Below, piece by piece: positions 43,062-54,547 of a stretch of DNA of 64,000 bases (position 1 is its first letter; the number at the start of each line of letters is the position of its first letter). The DNA comes from Acanthococcus lagerstroemiae (Eukaryota; Arthropoda; Insecta; Hemiptera; Eriococcidae), in the NCBI GenBank assembly GCA_031841125.1, contig CM063114.1:38151574-38215573 (forward strand), read 5' to 3'. A program made the position numbers and the translations under genes. Under the pieces are notes generated by a model, which saw nothing but the letters and a program-made list of their open reading frames with translations, did no database searches and had not been told where the DNA came from.

Positions 43062-43634
43062 CGAGTGAATTTCGTGTAAATTGACGACCAGTTTATGTAG
43101 CTGTATGTATGAAGCAGTGAACCGACTAAAATATCGCGACAGCGAGGTACTTGTTTAAAAAAAAAAGATTTTTTTTTTAAGTTTACGGCACACGTGAACT
43201 GTGGGCTATTAAAATATTTTAACAATTCAGTGCGTACGTTTATGTACACCGAGTTTGTGTGTCGTTATGTTTGTCATGCATTGCTCATGAGGTCAGTTTA
43301 AGTAGTGTGTGAAGTAATACTGCCCAACGAACTATACACGTTCCAACGCGAATGAAAGAGGAAATTGTACAGTTTTTCAAAAATTGATTCACACTGGTTG
43401 TCATTTTTCTCCAACCCAGATAGGACTATCCGTAATCGGTTTTAACCTTGAAAATAACGTTCCGAAATAGGCACCGTAGATATGAGGCAGGAAGAACTAA
43501 AATTATCCTCAAGAGCTTACATTTTTTATTACATGCTTTTATACTCAGTGAAGGATTATTGGTTTGTAGGGGTATCCACACCTTGCTCTTTATTCAGTTC
43601 ACCAAATTTCTGAGTATACATATAAGCCTTCATC
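43062..43634. other. Non-coding stretch, nothing recognised
   Basis: Contains A and T runs near 43157-43182; no coding signal. Confidence 0.45.
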
Positions 43635-45780
43635 AGGTCTTCCACTTCTGTCTGTCGCGGGCTAGAGATGTCCAGTTTGGGCCAGCCATCCCAACCATCT
43701 CGTCCACCCACCTCATTGATGGTCTACCCTTTTTTCTCTTACCATTGTGAGGATTCCAGAAAGTGGTTAATTTATTCCAATTGTAATTTGGTTCTTTTGC
43801 GATATGACCAGCATAAGTTTTGTGATGAATTTAACCGAACTTCTAGTTTTTGTTCTATTGTATATTTCCGAGATGCTTATTTTATTCTTCAGTTTAGTTC
43901 CGATGATATTTCTCAGCACAGCATGTTGAGTTGTAGCCACTTTCTGGATCTGTTTAGCAGTGCAGGCCCATGTTTGTACCCCATAGGTCAGAACTGGGTA
44001 AACTGTGCTCTTCAAAATCTTTATTTTTAAGATTCATTTTACCTTTCAGGATGTTTGACTGTGCCCAAAAGGCTTTCCATGCATTTGCTCTCCGAATTTT
44101 CAATTCATTTTTTGTTCTGGTTTCTAGTGTCATGGTTTAGCCTAATATTTATATTCGGAAACGATTTCAATTTTGTTAATCCCAGTTATTATTTCCCTGA
44201 AGTAATTGATGTTGGTCATAAGTTTGGTTCTAGAGTAGTTAATGGACAGTCCTACTTTTTCGCTTTCTCTGCTCAAGTCTTCCGCCATCGCACTGAGTCC
44301 CTTCATGTCTTTTACAATGATTACAATGTCGTCCGCAAACCTTAGGTTATTTAGGAATCTACTTTCTCCAGATTTGAAGTTTTCCCCTCTAATTTTTACC
44401 TCTCTACCCCTCCAGTCCAAATTGCGATATACTTCCTCTAAGACTGCATTGGGAATATTTGGCGATAGTGGATCATCCTGTTTGACACATCTCCTAATCT
44501 CAAATTCTTCTTCACACTTTCCTAGCTTAATTTTTGCTTTAGATTTAATAAATTCCACTTAAAATCCTGATTACCCCCGGAGGAAGGGGTCTGGTTGGCC
44601 CAGTGGATAGCGCGTTGGTCATGGAATCTGGAGGTCTTGGGTTCGAGCCCACGTAACAACTCGCTACATTTCAACCTAGGCCGGTTTTTCAGCAAGACAA
44701 GTGTCCTAAGGTAATCCTAACAGCCTCCCCGACGTCTCTGAAGTAATGCTCGAAAGGGCGGATTCCAGGGCTCGGGTTGAGAGGAAAAATTAGAAAAGGG
44801 AGACCCCTGAAGGGCTTGTTTCTCAAGTGTTGAGCAAATCACATCACATCGTGATACAGTGAATCAAAGGCTTTATTAAAGTCTCCGAACAACATCGCAA
44901 TATTCTTTGATATTCTTTTGATTTTTCGAAAATTTGATTTAATGTTTGCATATTATGATCCACCGTACTGAAATTTTTCCGAAAATCTGCCTGTTCTGCC
45001 GGTTGTTGAGAGCCCAAGATATTATGAATTTTTCGTTTTAATATTTTTATGAATGCTTTACGGATATTCGACGATAGTCTGATTGGGCGATAATTATTTA
45101 TATTGGCCCTATCACATTTTTTATGAAGCAGAATGATTTCGGAGAGGTGCCATTACTTTTGGGAGAGACCGGAGGAGAGAATGCAGTTGAAGACTGCAGT
45201 CATGGAGTTACTAGCATATTCTTGAACATTTTTAAAATTTCATTTGCGACTCTTCCTGGCCCCGGGGCACGTTTGACCTTGAGTACACTCAATACCTCGT
45301 TAACATCACTCTCCTTTATTCGAGGGGTGTCAACTCGGTTGTCCCGACGACTGACCCAAATACTGGGATCGGTTGCCCCATTCCTCTCGTCCGCATATAG
45401 TTCACAGCAAAATTCGGTTGTCATCTTAGCATAATATTTTCTCTATTGGAGATGACCTCACCACTCTTGTTTTTGATTTTTGATAACAAGCAGCTACCCT
45501 TTGTCAGTGCTTCATTCGCCTGCATGGTTGACTAAGTCGACTCGATAATAGCTTTGGCCTTCTCCTAGTCAAAGTTGTATATGTCATTCCTACTCTTTTT
45601 CTTAATTAATGTACTAACTTCGATTAACTCAATTTGTGCTTTTTTCGAAAATGTAACTTTTTCTCTAATCTCAGTTCTTATATTTTGATAAGATCTTGAG
45701 TTTCTTTGCCAAGTTGATCGTCTGTTTTTATTAAATTTTTAAGTGTGTTAAAGTTCAAATGCGCTTTTGATCGCCTTTTC
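43635..45780 (-). pseudogene. LINE remnant, RT and C-terminal region (family C, copy 2)
   Basis: Minus-strand order: VLSVLKVKRAPGPGRVANEI (45200-45424, pre-RT), KAFDSLYH near 44870, EEFEIRRCVKQDDPLSPN and LRFADDIVII (44142-44558, catalytic FADD), VYPVLTYGVQTWACTAKQI and LRNIIGTKLKNKIS (43767-44015, post-RT), then KGRPSMRWVDEMVGMAG near 43690. This is the set seen in arthropod endonuclease-RT LINEs of the RTE/CR1 kind. Frames are broken, and a tRNA-SINE sits inside the RT at 44586-44850. The 5' side runs into a LINE-A fragment at 45785. Confidence 0.86.
44586..44850 (+). mobile_element. tRNA-derived SINE, family A, copy 2, inside a LINE
   Basis: The head GGGGTCTGGTTGGCCCAGTG, B box GGTTCGAGCCCACG and body CTCCCCGACGTCTCTGA with GGCGGATTCCAGGGCTCGGG match copy 1 at 5022-5214. 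It splits the RT of LINE family C between the KAFDSLYH block and the KSKAKIKLG block, so it is younger. Some LINE sequence at the junction appears lost. The 3' boundary (44800-44850) is uncertain and no TSD was found. Confidence 0.82.
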
Positions 45781-45784
45781 GATT

Positions 45785-46182
45785 TTTTTTTTTTTTTTGG
45801 GGGGGGGGGAGGGTTCCGAGTTTAGATCTTTATTTATTCATTTGTGGTGAGGTGACGCTGTATGCGCCGAATGCTCAGACTTTGTAGTCCATTGCACTAT
45901 TCTTCACGTTGCTGTTGAGGATCAGCTCAGTAGCCTCACTTTTATAACCAAAATGAGAATTTTTCTGAGCTCTATCCCTTCACTTCACTGGGTGCTGGAT
46001 ACTCTAGTACCAGTGCTTCGCGTCTTGTCCCGACTATTGCTGGGCATTGACATATGATATGGATCGAGGTTTCTTCCTCTTCTCCACAGTACCTACAGGA
46101 GCCGCTTTTCACCACTCCTATTTCATACCACATGTGTTTTGTGGCCCCATGACCAGTTAATAGTCCGACCATGAGCCTTGGA
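45785..46182 (-). pseudogene. LINE remnant, extreme 3' part (family A, copy 2)
   Basis: Closely matches 11661-12000 until about 46180, where similarity stops abruptly. The minus frame 45972-46172 reads LTGHGATKHMWYEIGVVKSG then CRYCGEEEETSIHIICQC, the complete zinc-knuckle-like motif that copy 1 lacks in part. The low-coordinate end meets a T run and G run at 45785-45812, the likely poly(A) tail of this minus-strand copy. 5' truncation to about 400 bp is normal for LINEs. Confidence 0.88.
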
Positions 46183-47264
46183 TTCTAGATATTTCCATTC
46201 GACTTGATCTAAGCAAGCAATCAGATAAAATTTTTTCGGCTTCTTGCATTTTATGAATTGGTCTCCTTTTTGTTGCTTGATTAGTTTTGGACCTATTTTG
46301 GAAGATTTAAGAGGGTGGTCTAAACTTGCATAGTATGGGTCTATGGTGGAATGAAAATTGGAACTTGGAGCTGGCCATCAAGAGCTTAAATACTACTCTT
46401 AAAATTTCGTCCACAGTGAAAGGACAATCGAGATCGTGTTTAAGGCTGATCCGCTGGTCTCATGTTGAGAAAACTCTGTTTTACAGCCAGATCTGGGGGC
46501 TTTTTCGGTGTATGCGAGTAAACTCGAATATTTTCGACGGTAAACGCATCAGTAAACGCTTTGCCAGGTTATTGTCCATATGCAGTGTAAAGTTTTACGC
46601 CTATTTAACCAGACCATAGCATTATGTTGCACACGACCAGACACGTACTCGTAAAATACTATCTGTAGTGTGAACCTTGTGGTGTAATTTTATAATGTAT
46701 TCGTACATCACTCGGAGGTACACAGAGAGGAAAACGCTTTTACAGGCGAACCAAAGATTCGTGTTCAATATTTTTCTGACGCTTTACTCGTTTACTCTCG
46801 CAAACGCGGTCCAGCACTAAGGGACCTTTTTACACCGTACAAAGTAAATTATTTTGTTTAAAAAACGATTACGTGAAAACGAAACTAGCCTTTGCCTGTA
46901 CGGACATCGTACATACTGAGGACATTCTTTATGTAGTCGAAGTGCGCACTTATCTACATCTTTTTAAAACACTTTTTATCTCCGGATTTTATCGAGCCTT
47001 CAGAATCTGCATTTCTCACTTGTTATTCGATATTCACGCGACGTTTATCGTGCAGCGATATTCCTTCTTTGGGCTGTTCTGAAAAATCACCTATTACATC
47101 GTGCGAATTCCAATCTTCATTTTATTTGAAACTATACACGTATCTGTAGGTGTATTTACCTTACTTTAAAATGGGCTCCCTCAAGAGCGTAGCGCGCAAA
47201 CTATAGAGGAGAAAAGAGGGAAATTTTTACCTATTGCACTTCAACCTAGCCTGAAAGATTCGTT
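46183..47264. other. Non-coding stretch, possible degenerate foldback
   Basis: Between 46500 and 46835 GCGAGTAAACTCG-like and TTTACTCTCGC-like words occur in opposite orientation, weakly suggesting an old foldback. The 97-codon plus frame 46326-46619 has no motif. Confidence 0.35.
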
Positions 47265-47274
47265 CCTTTCTTAC

Positions 47275-47465
47275 CTTGGTGTAGTTGTGCGAAATACGGA
47301 TACATTCTGAGGGTGCAGGGGTTCTAATCTATCTATCAATCCGCTGCGAATAAGTTCATTCATACAAATGTGCAAAATTAGAGGTAGATGGTCATTTGGG
47401 GAGGATGTTCCAGCCCGGTTGCGTCGCCATTCTTGTAATTCATTTTGAAACATTTGCAAACCACG
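47275..47465 (-). CDS. Candidate internal exon of an unidentified host gene
   Basis: The minus strand reads 63 codons without a stop, ending ACACCAAG joined to GTAAGAAAG at 47275/47274, a near-ideal donor. The protein (FQNELQEWRRNRAGTSS, then LPLILHICMNELIRSGLID) has balanced composition, unlike the AT-biased chance frames nearby. The upstream boundary (TTGAAG before CGTGG at 47465) lacks a good pyrimidine tract, so the acceptor is uncertain; an in-frame stop lies just upstream. I do not recognise the family. The helix-like LPLI...NELI..GLI segment could belong to a helical domain, but that is speculation. It could also be transposon-derived. Confidence 0.38.
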
Positions 47466-47801
47466 CTTCAATCCCCATTAGAAATACGTTACGTTATGTA
47501 CTCGACCCTCAAATATGAGGAGACTCGAACTGCTTTATTATATTGGAAAGGTGCTTTACAGCCAGTGAGGTCAAAAATGTAAGCGAGCAACTTATTTTAC
47601 ATACATGTACTAAGTTTTGCCTACCTATTTCTTGAAATTCCCGAGATATTCCATTTTGAAAATTTATTGTACAACTTCAAAAATGGTTTGTTTCTCAGGA
47701 ACTTTGTTTTTTTCAAACAAGTTATCAAAGGGAATTTTTAGAATGAGAAGTCACAGAGTGATCAGGAAATCTATTTTGCCAAAAATTCAACCCAATTTTT
47801 T

Positions 47802-47837
47802 AGGGTGTTTGCCCTCGCGCAGCGCTGCAAGCACCCT
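47802..47837 (+). repeat. 36-bp palindromic cassette, copy 2
   Basis: AGGGTGTTTGCC, CGCAGCGCTGC and AAGCACCCT in order, then ATTGCAA. It matches the reverse complement of 2203-2237 including the ATTGCAA flank. Confidence 0.6.
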
Positions 47838-48219
47838 ATTGCAATTGCCTTCTCATTTTTCTTTAAACAAGAGTGAATTGCTTACAGCTCATAGTTCAGT
47901 TCTAGCTCAGTTGCGTTTAGATCGTTAGATCGGTCTTAAGGCGGAAGCGTGTGGAAGATGAGAGTGCTAACCTCAACAGATTCTCATTCTGGCATTCGTG
48001 GCGTATATTTGTTTTATCGCATAGACGTTGGTACTGTGTCTGAATATTAGCTTCAAAGCTTAAACATTTCAGATTTGGTTTTGTTTTATCAATACCAGTG
48101 TAGGAAGTTGGCGCAACAACACCAGAATGCAGAGAAGCCGGAAGTTTTTGCAATTTTAGGATAAATTTGAGGAGCCAGAAGTTGGAAGCTGAAAGTTTTT
48201 CAGCTTAAGCAAACACCCT
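47802..48219. mobile_element. 418-bp element with 11-bp inverted ends
   Basis: Begins AGGGTGTTTGC at 47802 and ends GCAAACACCCT at 48219, exact inverses. The left end is the 36-bp palindromic cassette shared with 2203-2237. No transposase frame and no clear TSD. The ends may reflect the cassette motif rather than a true transposon. Confidence 0.45.
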
Positions 48220-48959
48220 CTTACTACCTTGCTATCTGCGAGGTAGCTTGTCTCATAATATTTCTAATTTTAAAAGTATACGATTACTCTCTTCTCGCTT
48301 AATCTGCTATGGTTTTGTATCTAACAGATTATTACTGGAACCCCTTGCCAAAGTCTTATACACCCACACCTCTATCATTCTTATTTTTCTAAGTTGAAAA
48401 TTTTAAGAAATGCAACTTGTAAATCGTTGCTTACAAGTACATTTTTCTTTACTAGAACGAAAACATGGATAAAGATCTCTCGCATTACAACTAGGTTTTT
48501 TGAAAATCAAAAAAGGGCAAGAATTTTAGAATTGAGGAGAGCTTCCTCGAAACGCAGCAAATCCATATTTTTAGGTAGGTCAAAAAGCAGAGAAAACTGT
48601 CAAATCCCAATTTCGATTTTTCTCTCCGATTTCCGACTAAAAAGTAGCCTCAACCTGAACGAATACGTCCCTCAAATTTTCAAAATTAAAAAACTCGCGA
48701 AAATATAAGTTGGAAAAAAATTGAAAAACTGGACTCCCCCTCTCTCTGAACCATGTATAAACACACGTGGCTGTGTAATGTACCTACAGCTCTTTGGAAT
48801 AGAAATACGTATCGAATGGACTTACTGCGTTTTGAAAATGAGCTTTTTCGTTAGTACTGTTGTGCTAACAAATAGAACAGTTATTTTTTTCGGTCCGACA
48901 AAGAGATGTTGATGAATATGAATGAGCCCCTTTCCAGCTGAAAGCTTCGGAATACGTCC
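48220..48959. other. Non-coding stretch, nothing recognised
   Basis: A 104-codon plus frame (48394-48708), Lys/Arg/Ser-rich, lacks any domain and is probably chance. Confidence 0.4.
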
Positions 48960-49075
48960 TTTTTGCATTTTAAGAACATTCTACTCAAAACTCTTCCGAA
49001 TATATTTCAGACTCTTTGCGACTCTTCCAAACTTGTGAAACACTCTTCAAGACTCGTTTAAAAATAATAAAGACA
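48960..49075 (-). repeat. AGTCTT-type degenerate repeat, patch
   Basis: Words such as GACTCTTCCAAACTTGTG and CTCTTCAAGACTCGTTTA, the reverse orientation of the family. Confidence 0.5.
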
Positions 49076-49499
49076 TTTGGCCAGAACAGGCATGAGGGGG
49101 GGAAGGCCCGAAAAATCCTACTACTAGACTATTAGTCGAAAATTATAAAAATCACTTTTTTTCGCTTGTCAACTGAAATTTTGGGACCCAGTCAGAAAAA
49201 TTAAGAGATGAGAAAAGCTTTTTTCTTTTACATGTAAACATTTAATTTGGAATTTTTATGTTTACCCCCCTCTTCCAGGACAAAATCTTCTCGTCGGCCC
49301 TGCTCGTTACAGATCCGGTCCCAGAATTTTTCCATGGGATGCTTTAAAAATTAATTTCCGAGTGGAATAAGTAGAAATATTTCAATTTTTTGAAAAATGT
49401 TGGTGAAACAAACTCACAGTTATGGGAGGGGGAGAGGAGGAAAGGTGTCCTCTAAATCCCGAACCAGTTGTAGTTCAAGGCTGTAGGATTGGTTCAGGT

Positions 49500-50500
49500 C
49501 TCATTGAAAAAGGTCCCAGATGTAAGACTCTTGAAGACTTACTTAACATACACTCAGACTCTTCCAGACGCACTTAGAACTACAGTTTTTTATTCTTGTT
49601 GAGGATCGAACATATCAAGACTCTTCAAAACTAGGACCGTAGATTGCAAATATTCATTTTTTTAGGGGAGGTGGAGTAGAGGACAAAAATTCCGATTAAA
49701 GTATAAAAAATATCTTTGTAATCTGAAAAAAATCTTTACTTTTTTAATTTGGCCGATTGGCGGCAGGAATTTTTGATTGACGACTTTTCAAATGGAAGTG
49801 GACCCCTCCCCCCTCGCTATGGTTAGGTTCACAATTCTTGAAGTCTCGATTGAAAGTATACCTACTTGTATCTTTTCTAAACCCGTGTAAAACTAATTAC
49901 AATTTTTGTAGACTGATGTTTAGCACTTACTAAGACACTTCCGATTTGTTGACGGTCCTTTGGAGTTCTTCCAAACTAGTTGATGACTCTTGCAGACTCT
50001 TTCAGGTTTGTTAAAAAGTTAGTGAAGGCTCTTCGAGACTCATGAATTAGTAAATTATTTGATGTTAGGCAGGCTCTTTTGAGACTGTTCAAGTATTCAA
50101 ATCTCCTCAGCCTTGTTTCAGATCGGGTCTTTTAAAAAACTCTTCCATTTCTATCCAGGTAAGATCATTCAAGAATTGTTTAAGACTCCAGAATCCTGAA
50201 GTATCTTTGTGGACTTATTTAACGCTCTGCCAATCTTGCTTATGGCATTATGACTCTTTAGGAATCTTGATTTAGACTTTACAAGACCCGTCCAAGTCTC
50301 CTAAATTTCTTTAAAACTTTTTTTAAACTTTTAAATATTTTCAAACTATTTTAATACAATTTAAGACGATCCAGAGTAAGGTTCATCTAAAACCCATCGA
50401 GACTGGTTTAAGGCTCTTGATAATTCATCTAAATTTATTTGAAAATTTCGTTTAGATTCTTTTAACCTCATTAAGACTTTCTGGACTTGTTAACATGCAC
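49500..50500 (-). repeat. AGTCTT-type degenerate repeat, largest cluster
   Basis: About 1 kb of intermittent AAGACTCTTGAAGACTTAC, CTCTTCCAGACGCACTTAG and TTTAAGACGATCCAGAGT words in reverse orientation, interrupted by unrelated sequence at 49640-49900. Contains a recursive-splice-like word at 50139-50166. Confidence 0.55.
50139..50166 (+). other. Possible recursive (zero-exon) splice site
   Basis: CTCTTCCATTTCTATCCAG joined directly to GTAAGA, junction 50158/50159: pyrimidine tract, acceptor and donor abut. It lies on the same strand as the candidate at 10185. May be chance. Confidence 0.2.
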
Positions 50501-50584
50501 TCGTGGCCAAATTATTTAAAAAGATTTTCCCCATCCTAAACAACTTACTTATTCTCTTTATTCGTTCCTTTTAGTTTTAGTCTC

Positions 50585-50640
50585 GCTCTTTGTTCCTTTC
50601 TTTCTTTCTTTTTCTTTCTTCTTATCCCTTCATTACCTCA
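50585..50640 (+). repeat. TTTC microsatellite
   Basis: CTTTCTTTCTTTCTTTTTCTTTC-type run within a pyrimidine-rich stretch. Confidence 0.8.
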
Positions 50641-52171
50641 CCCTTCCCGTTTTACTTCGTATTTTCAGACATGTTTCTACAGTCGAGCATTCCGAGAAAT
50701 TTTCCCATCTTGGCCCCTGGTCCAGATCCAACACCGCTATCCTGAATGATGTGATAGAGATTCAGTTGTTTCACCCTTCCTCCCATCTGTTTACTCCCCC
50801 TATCCGGTCTGTCTATATGCTCCATGCTCCAGGTCTATAACAAGTTATATTATGTTTTTATATTGGCATATCAGTTATCAAAAGAAAAAATTTTTTTAAT
50901 GAAATTGTTCATTATAAAATGGGTTGTTGGTTACATAATTTGGAAACCAAACCTACATTATAATTTTAGCCTTCTGTAAACACCAATTTAGGAGAGATTA
51001 TTTTATTTCAGTTTTCAAGCTACTGCAATTCACGTTTACTCCATAAGCGAGAATCATAAATTTACAGGTACCATTGTAACCCCTCAGGCTCTATAGAAAT
51101 TCATGTAAATCCGATGTGGGTATATTACTTGAAAATATTTATCGATTCTGGCTATAGAATATTTCAGTCAAAAGTCGAGATAGCAAATCGCATTTTTTAA
51201 ATTTATTTATCTTAGTGTGGTGAATCAGCCGACGACTACCATTTTAAATTATAATCAAATATTCGCAGAGACGCTACTTACTTCTATCGTATATCCGTAT
51301 TCAGTAAATGCGATGAGTTTGTGTATAGAACAATGAAAATAATTTGCATGGGTCTCGGTCCAATGTTCGAGTTGTATACTAGCAGTAGGTATCTGGGTAC
51401 AATATAAGTATTGTGTATGTATACTATGTAGAATAATGACAAAATAGTCAAGTCCAAACCATCAGAGGCTGCATTAGCTAATATCTGCGAACAACTGTAG
51501 ATATACCTCTGTTCTTCTTTCGTAAATTCAAAATTAAAAGACTCGTTATCATCCTATGGATTCTTTTCTTTTCCTTTAACTTTCTCACTTTCGTCATTCT
51601 CTGGAATTGTTATACGGAACGCATGCATCTTTCTAGCATTTTCTTCGCTACCTGGCTTTGTAAAAGTACTAGTCCTGTAGAGTTGTCCAAAAAATTGACA
51701 AATAAATGCAAAAATTCTAAGAAAGCTGAAATTTGTTATAGAGGAGTAGCTTGGTATAGCTTGGTATGCCAGCTAATGTTTCAAAAGTTCTCGGGAATCT
51801 GAGTGAAGCTTCGTCCCTTAGAGGCTGAAGTAGCCCTCCTAATTCAAGAATTCTTCAGGAAGTCGATAAATATTGATTTTATCAAAACATGTTTCTAACG
51901 AAATATGTTGCTCGCTCAGTTTCTCGTAACGATGAAAGTACTTCAACATTTTTTCGTAATTGCCCCAGGAATGTTGTTAAGTGGGTGTTGAAAATGACCC
52001 TTTACAGTACTACACATTAACAGAGTTCTGAGAGTAATCATTGAATTCTTGAAATTTTCCCAATGTCACCAGTATCTGTGAGCTACAAAGTTGCTGATTT
52101 CCCCGTTCCCCTAAGACCTGTTCATTTACATTCACCTCTACCTATCTCTAAAATTTGTCTTCCCTTACACT
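50641..52171. other. Non-coding stretch, nothing recognised
   Basis: 1.5 kb AT-rich without frames over 60 codons, transposon ends or repeats that I could see. Confidence 0.55.
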
Positions 52172-52180
52172 CTCCTTTCA

Positions 52181-52289
52181 CCGGCGACTGATACGATACT
52201 CGACAGGGTAGTTTCCGAGGCCGGGGGTGCGGTGTCATAAGAGCGACTTTGGCATGCGTGCATCGCCATACGTCCCACTACACCACCTC
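52181..52289 (-). mobile_element. GC-rich SINE-like element (family G), short form, with TSD
   Basis: Minus-strand copy starting near GGTGTAGTGGGACGTATGG, through GATGCACGCATGCCAAAGTC to GTCGAGTATCGTATCAGTCG. A 9-bp repeat, CTCCTTTCA, flanks it at 52172-52180 and 52290-52298. At 109 bp it ends at almost the same internal point as the 107-bp copy at 5900-6006. Confidence 0.78.
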
Positions 52290-52298
52290 CTCCTTTCA

Positions 52299-54322
52299 GC
52301 TCCTTCGCTCACCCTAAGAAACCATTTTTCGATCAATTGGTTTTTCTGTGTAGTGTCAATGTCTGTAATAACTTTTGTACTAAAATTTTTAAAATTTCTA
52401 ATAACTCTTATCATCGGATTAAATTCAGAGTCTGTGGGGGGGGGGTATCGATGTCGCAAAATTCAATTATGGTTTTCGATTTTGTCCGTAGGATTTAACG
52501 TTCAAGAGAAATTTGCTAATGACTAGATTATTGGGGTCTAATTTCGTATGTAAAACACTTAATGAGAATAGTACATTATAAGACCCAAAATTCAAAATTA
52601 AGTCAACGAATTAAAATCGAATGTATTCATAATGGGGGAGGAGGTAGGGATCAAGGCAAATTGATTTGTGTATAACAGGTCAAAATTTGACGATAATCAA
52701 TTTTTCATGCACAATGCTATTTGCCCGAACTTCAAGCCCAGGTGACAAGCTAATAATATTGACTCAACTAAAGAAAACTTATAATTGCCATGATAATTTT
52801 CAACCTTTTTCTCATGCAAATTTTTTTTCAAAAATTGCTTGAAAGTATTAAAATAGAATAAAAATGTATTTTCTTTTTGAAAACATTGCTTTGGTTTTTA
52901 TTTTCTTCTAAAATTCTACAGAATTTGTTTAAATTAAGTCGAAAAAACATGGAACCTTAATTCCTGAATAAAAATTTTTGCCAATTGGCGATTTTTGGAG
53001 AAAAATGTTTGTAATATCGGCTTATCGATGAAAAGTTTTTCAAAGAAAAAATAATGGCAGTCGATGATTTTCGACTTTGAGAATTTTCGAAAGTTTCCAT
53101 CTGATGCAAAATGGTTAATTTTGGGGATCTTTCGATCGAAATTTTATAACTAGATTCTTAAAGTGTACTAATTAGTAATTACCTACAAAGTAAAAGTCAA
53201 AATTCGTGCAGTTTTGATGTTGCTACTGATTTTTGAAAAAAAAAAAAATTGCATAAGAGAATAAAAAGTGTTGAAAATTATCATGAAACTAAAAATATTT
53301 ACTGAAAAAATGGTTTAACATAAAAAAAAAAATTATAAATAAAAATGCGGATACCTTTATTTGGTAGAGTATTTGGTGTATGAGCATAAAGAAATGTTGT
53401 CCAGGACAATCTAGATGATTTCTGATGGAATGACCCATATTACAGTTTCTACTTCTTCGGTCAATTCAAGAAAAACTGATTTCTGATGTCCTTTTCTCAG
53501 ATAAATCGATGTGATAGAAAACACTGCGGAACACCGAAAAATTTCGGATACTTATTTATGTGTTCGTGTATCATTTATCACGCTAAATCCGCATCAGAAA
53601 TGCTCCACCAGGCACTGTTATCTTGTTAAAAAGTCTTTGAAGTAATCAAAAAGGCCATTTCAGGTGTTTTCTAGACCCATTTCTAAACTGTACTCAAATT
53701 GGCGAAAAATTGGACAATATGTATTTCTGAACCAATGTTTTCTCGTTAGGGTCCCAATGGCCCACTGTCCTTACTTCACACCTCGTTCGATACGTTGCCA
53801 GTGAATTCGAGCATCAACGGAAAAAGGAAAAATTGCCTCGGGAAATTGGAAATTAGCGTCATTTGCTTTCTTTTGTCCTGAAACGTTGAGAAACGTTTAC
53901 CCCCCCCCCCCAATGATTTCTTCCGCAATGGGTGGTTAATGTGGTAGTGTACAAGATCACCTACCCCCTTCACTGTATTTCTGGGATTGTTACACATAAA
54001 TTTCAAAATATACTACTCAGGCGAAATTGAGCGAACAACTCGTTTTTGAAATATTTTTCAATGAAATCAGTATTTATATCAGCTTAACGAGGAATTCGAA
54101 TTTGAGAGGCTACTTCATCTCTTGGGTGCGAAGATCCTCACGGACTCTCGGGGAGCATGCCCATCTGACAATCTATACCAAATTTCAGATTTCCGAGAAT
54201 GTTTCCATTCATTTTTCCTATAATTTTACTGTACTAAACTGAAAGAAATTGGAATTTTTCAACTAAGCGTTCATTTACGATGAGTTTTTCCACTATAAAG
54301 TCGACGATAGATAGAAAAACAG
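52299..54322. other. Non-coding stretch with homopolymer runs
   Basis: G run at about 52436-52446, A runs near 53238 and 53321, C run at about 53900-53910. Frames of 71-99 codons have no motif. Confidence 0.5.
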
Positions 54323-54336
54323 CCTAGCATGTATGA

Positions 54337-54547
54337 TGTGGTGGGACGTATGGCGATGCACGCATGCCAAAGTGGCCCCTAAGACACCGCGCCCTCGGCC
54401 CCGAAAACTACCCTTTCGAGTATCGCATCAGTGGCTGGAGGGACGCTTTGAGGCCGGCCCGAGCCCCCATTTCGCCGTGCATCTTCTGGTGCGCGCGTCC
54501 TGCGAGGGCCACCATGGGGTTCCCTGCTGACCGAGGTTCACGCTCAA
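54337..54547 (+). mobile_element. GC-rich SINE-like element (family G), long form, with TSD
   Basis: 211 bp starting TGTGGTGGGACGTATGGCG and ending GACCGAGGTTCACGCTCAA, flanked by an exact 14-bp duplication, CCTAGCATGTATGA, at 54323-54336 and 54548-54561. It is markedly GC-rich in an AT-rich setting. The first half matches all four other copies; the second half (GGCCCGAGCC, AGGGCCAC, CTGACCGAGG) matches only the copies in the long inverted repeat. An open frame runs through it (MPKWPLRHRA) but differs between copies and is probably not coding. Confidence 0.88.

Noticed and set aside
44242..44562. 106-codon plus frame
   Set aside because: Antisense shadow of the LINE C reverse transcriptase.
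46500..46835. Foldback element
   Set aside because: Inverted similarity is weak and patchy; no defined ends or TSD.
48394..48708. 104-codon Lys/Arg/Ser-rich frame as a gene
   Set aside because: Composition reflects A-rich DNA; no motif.
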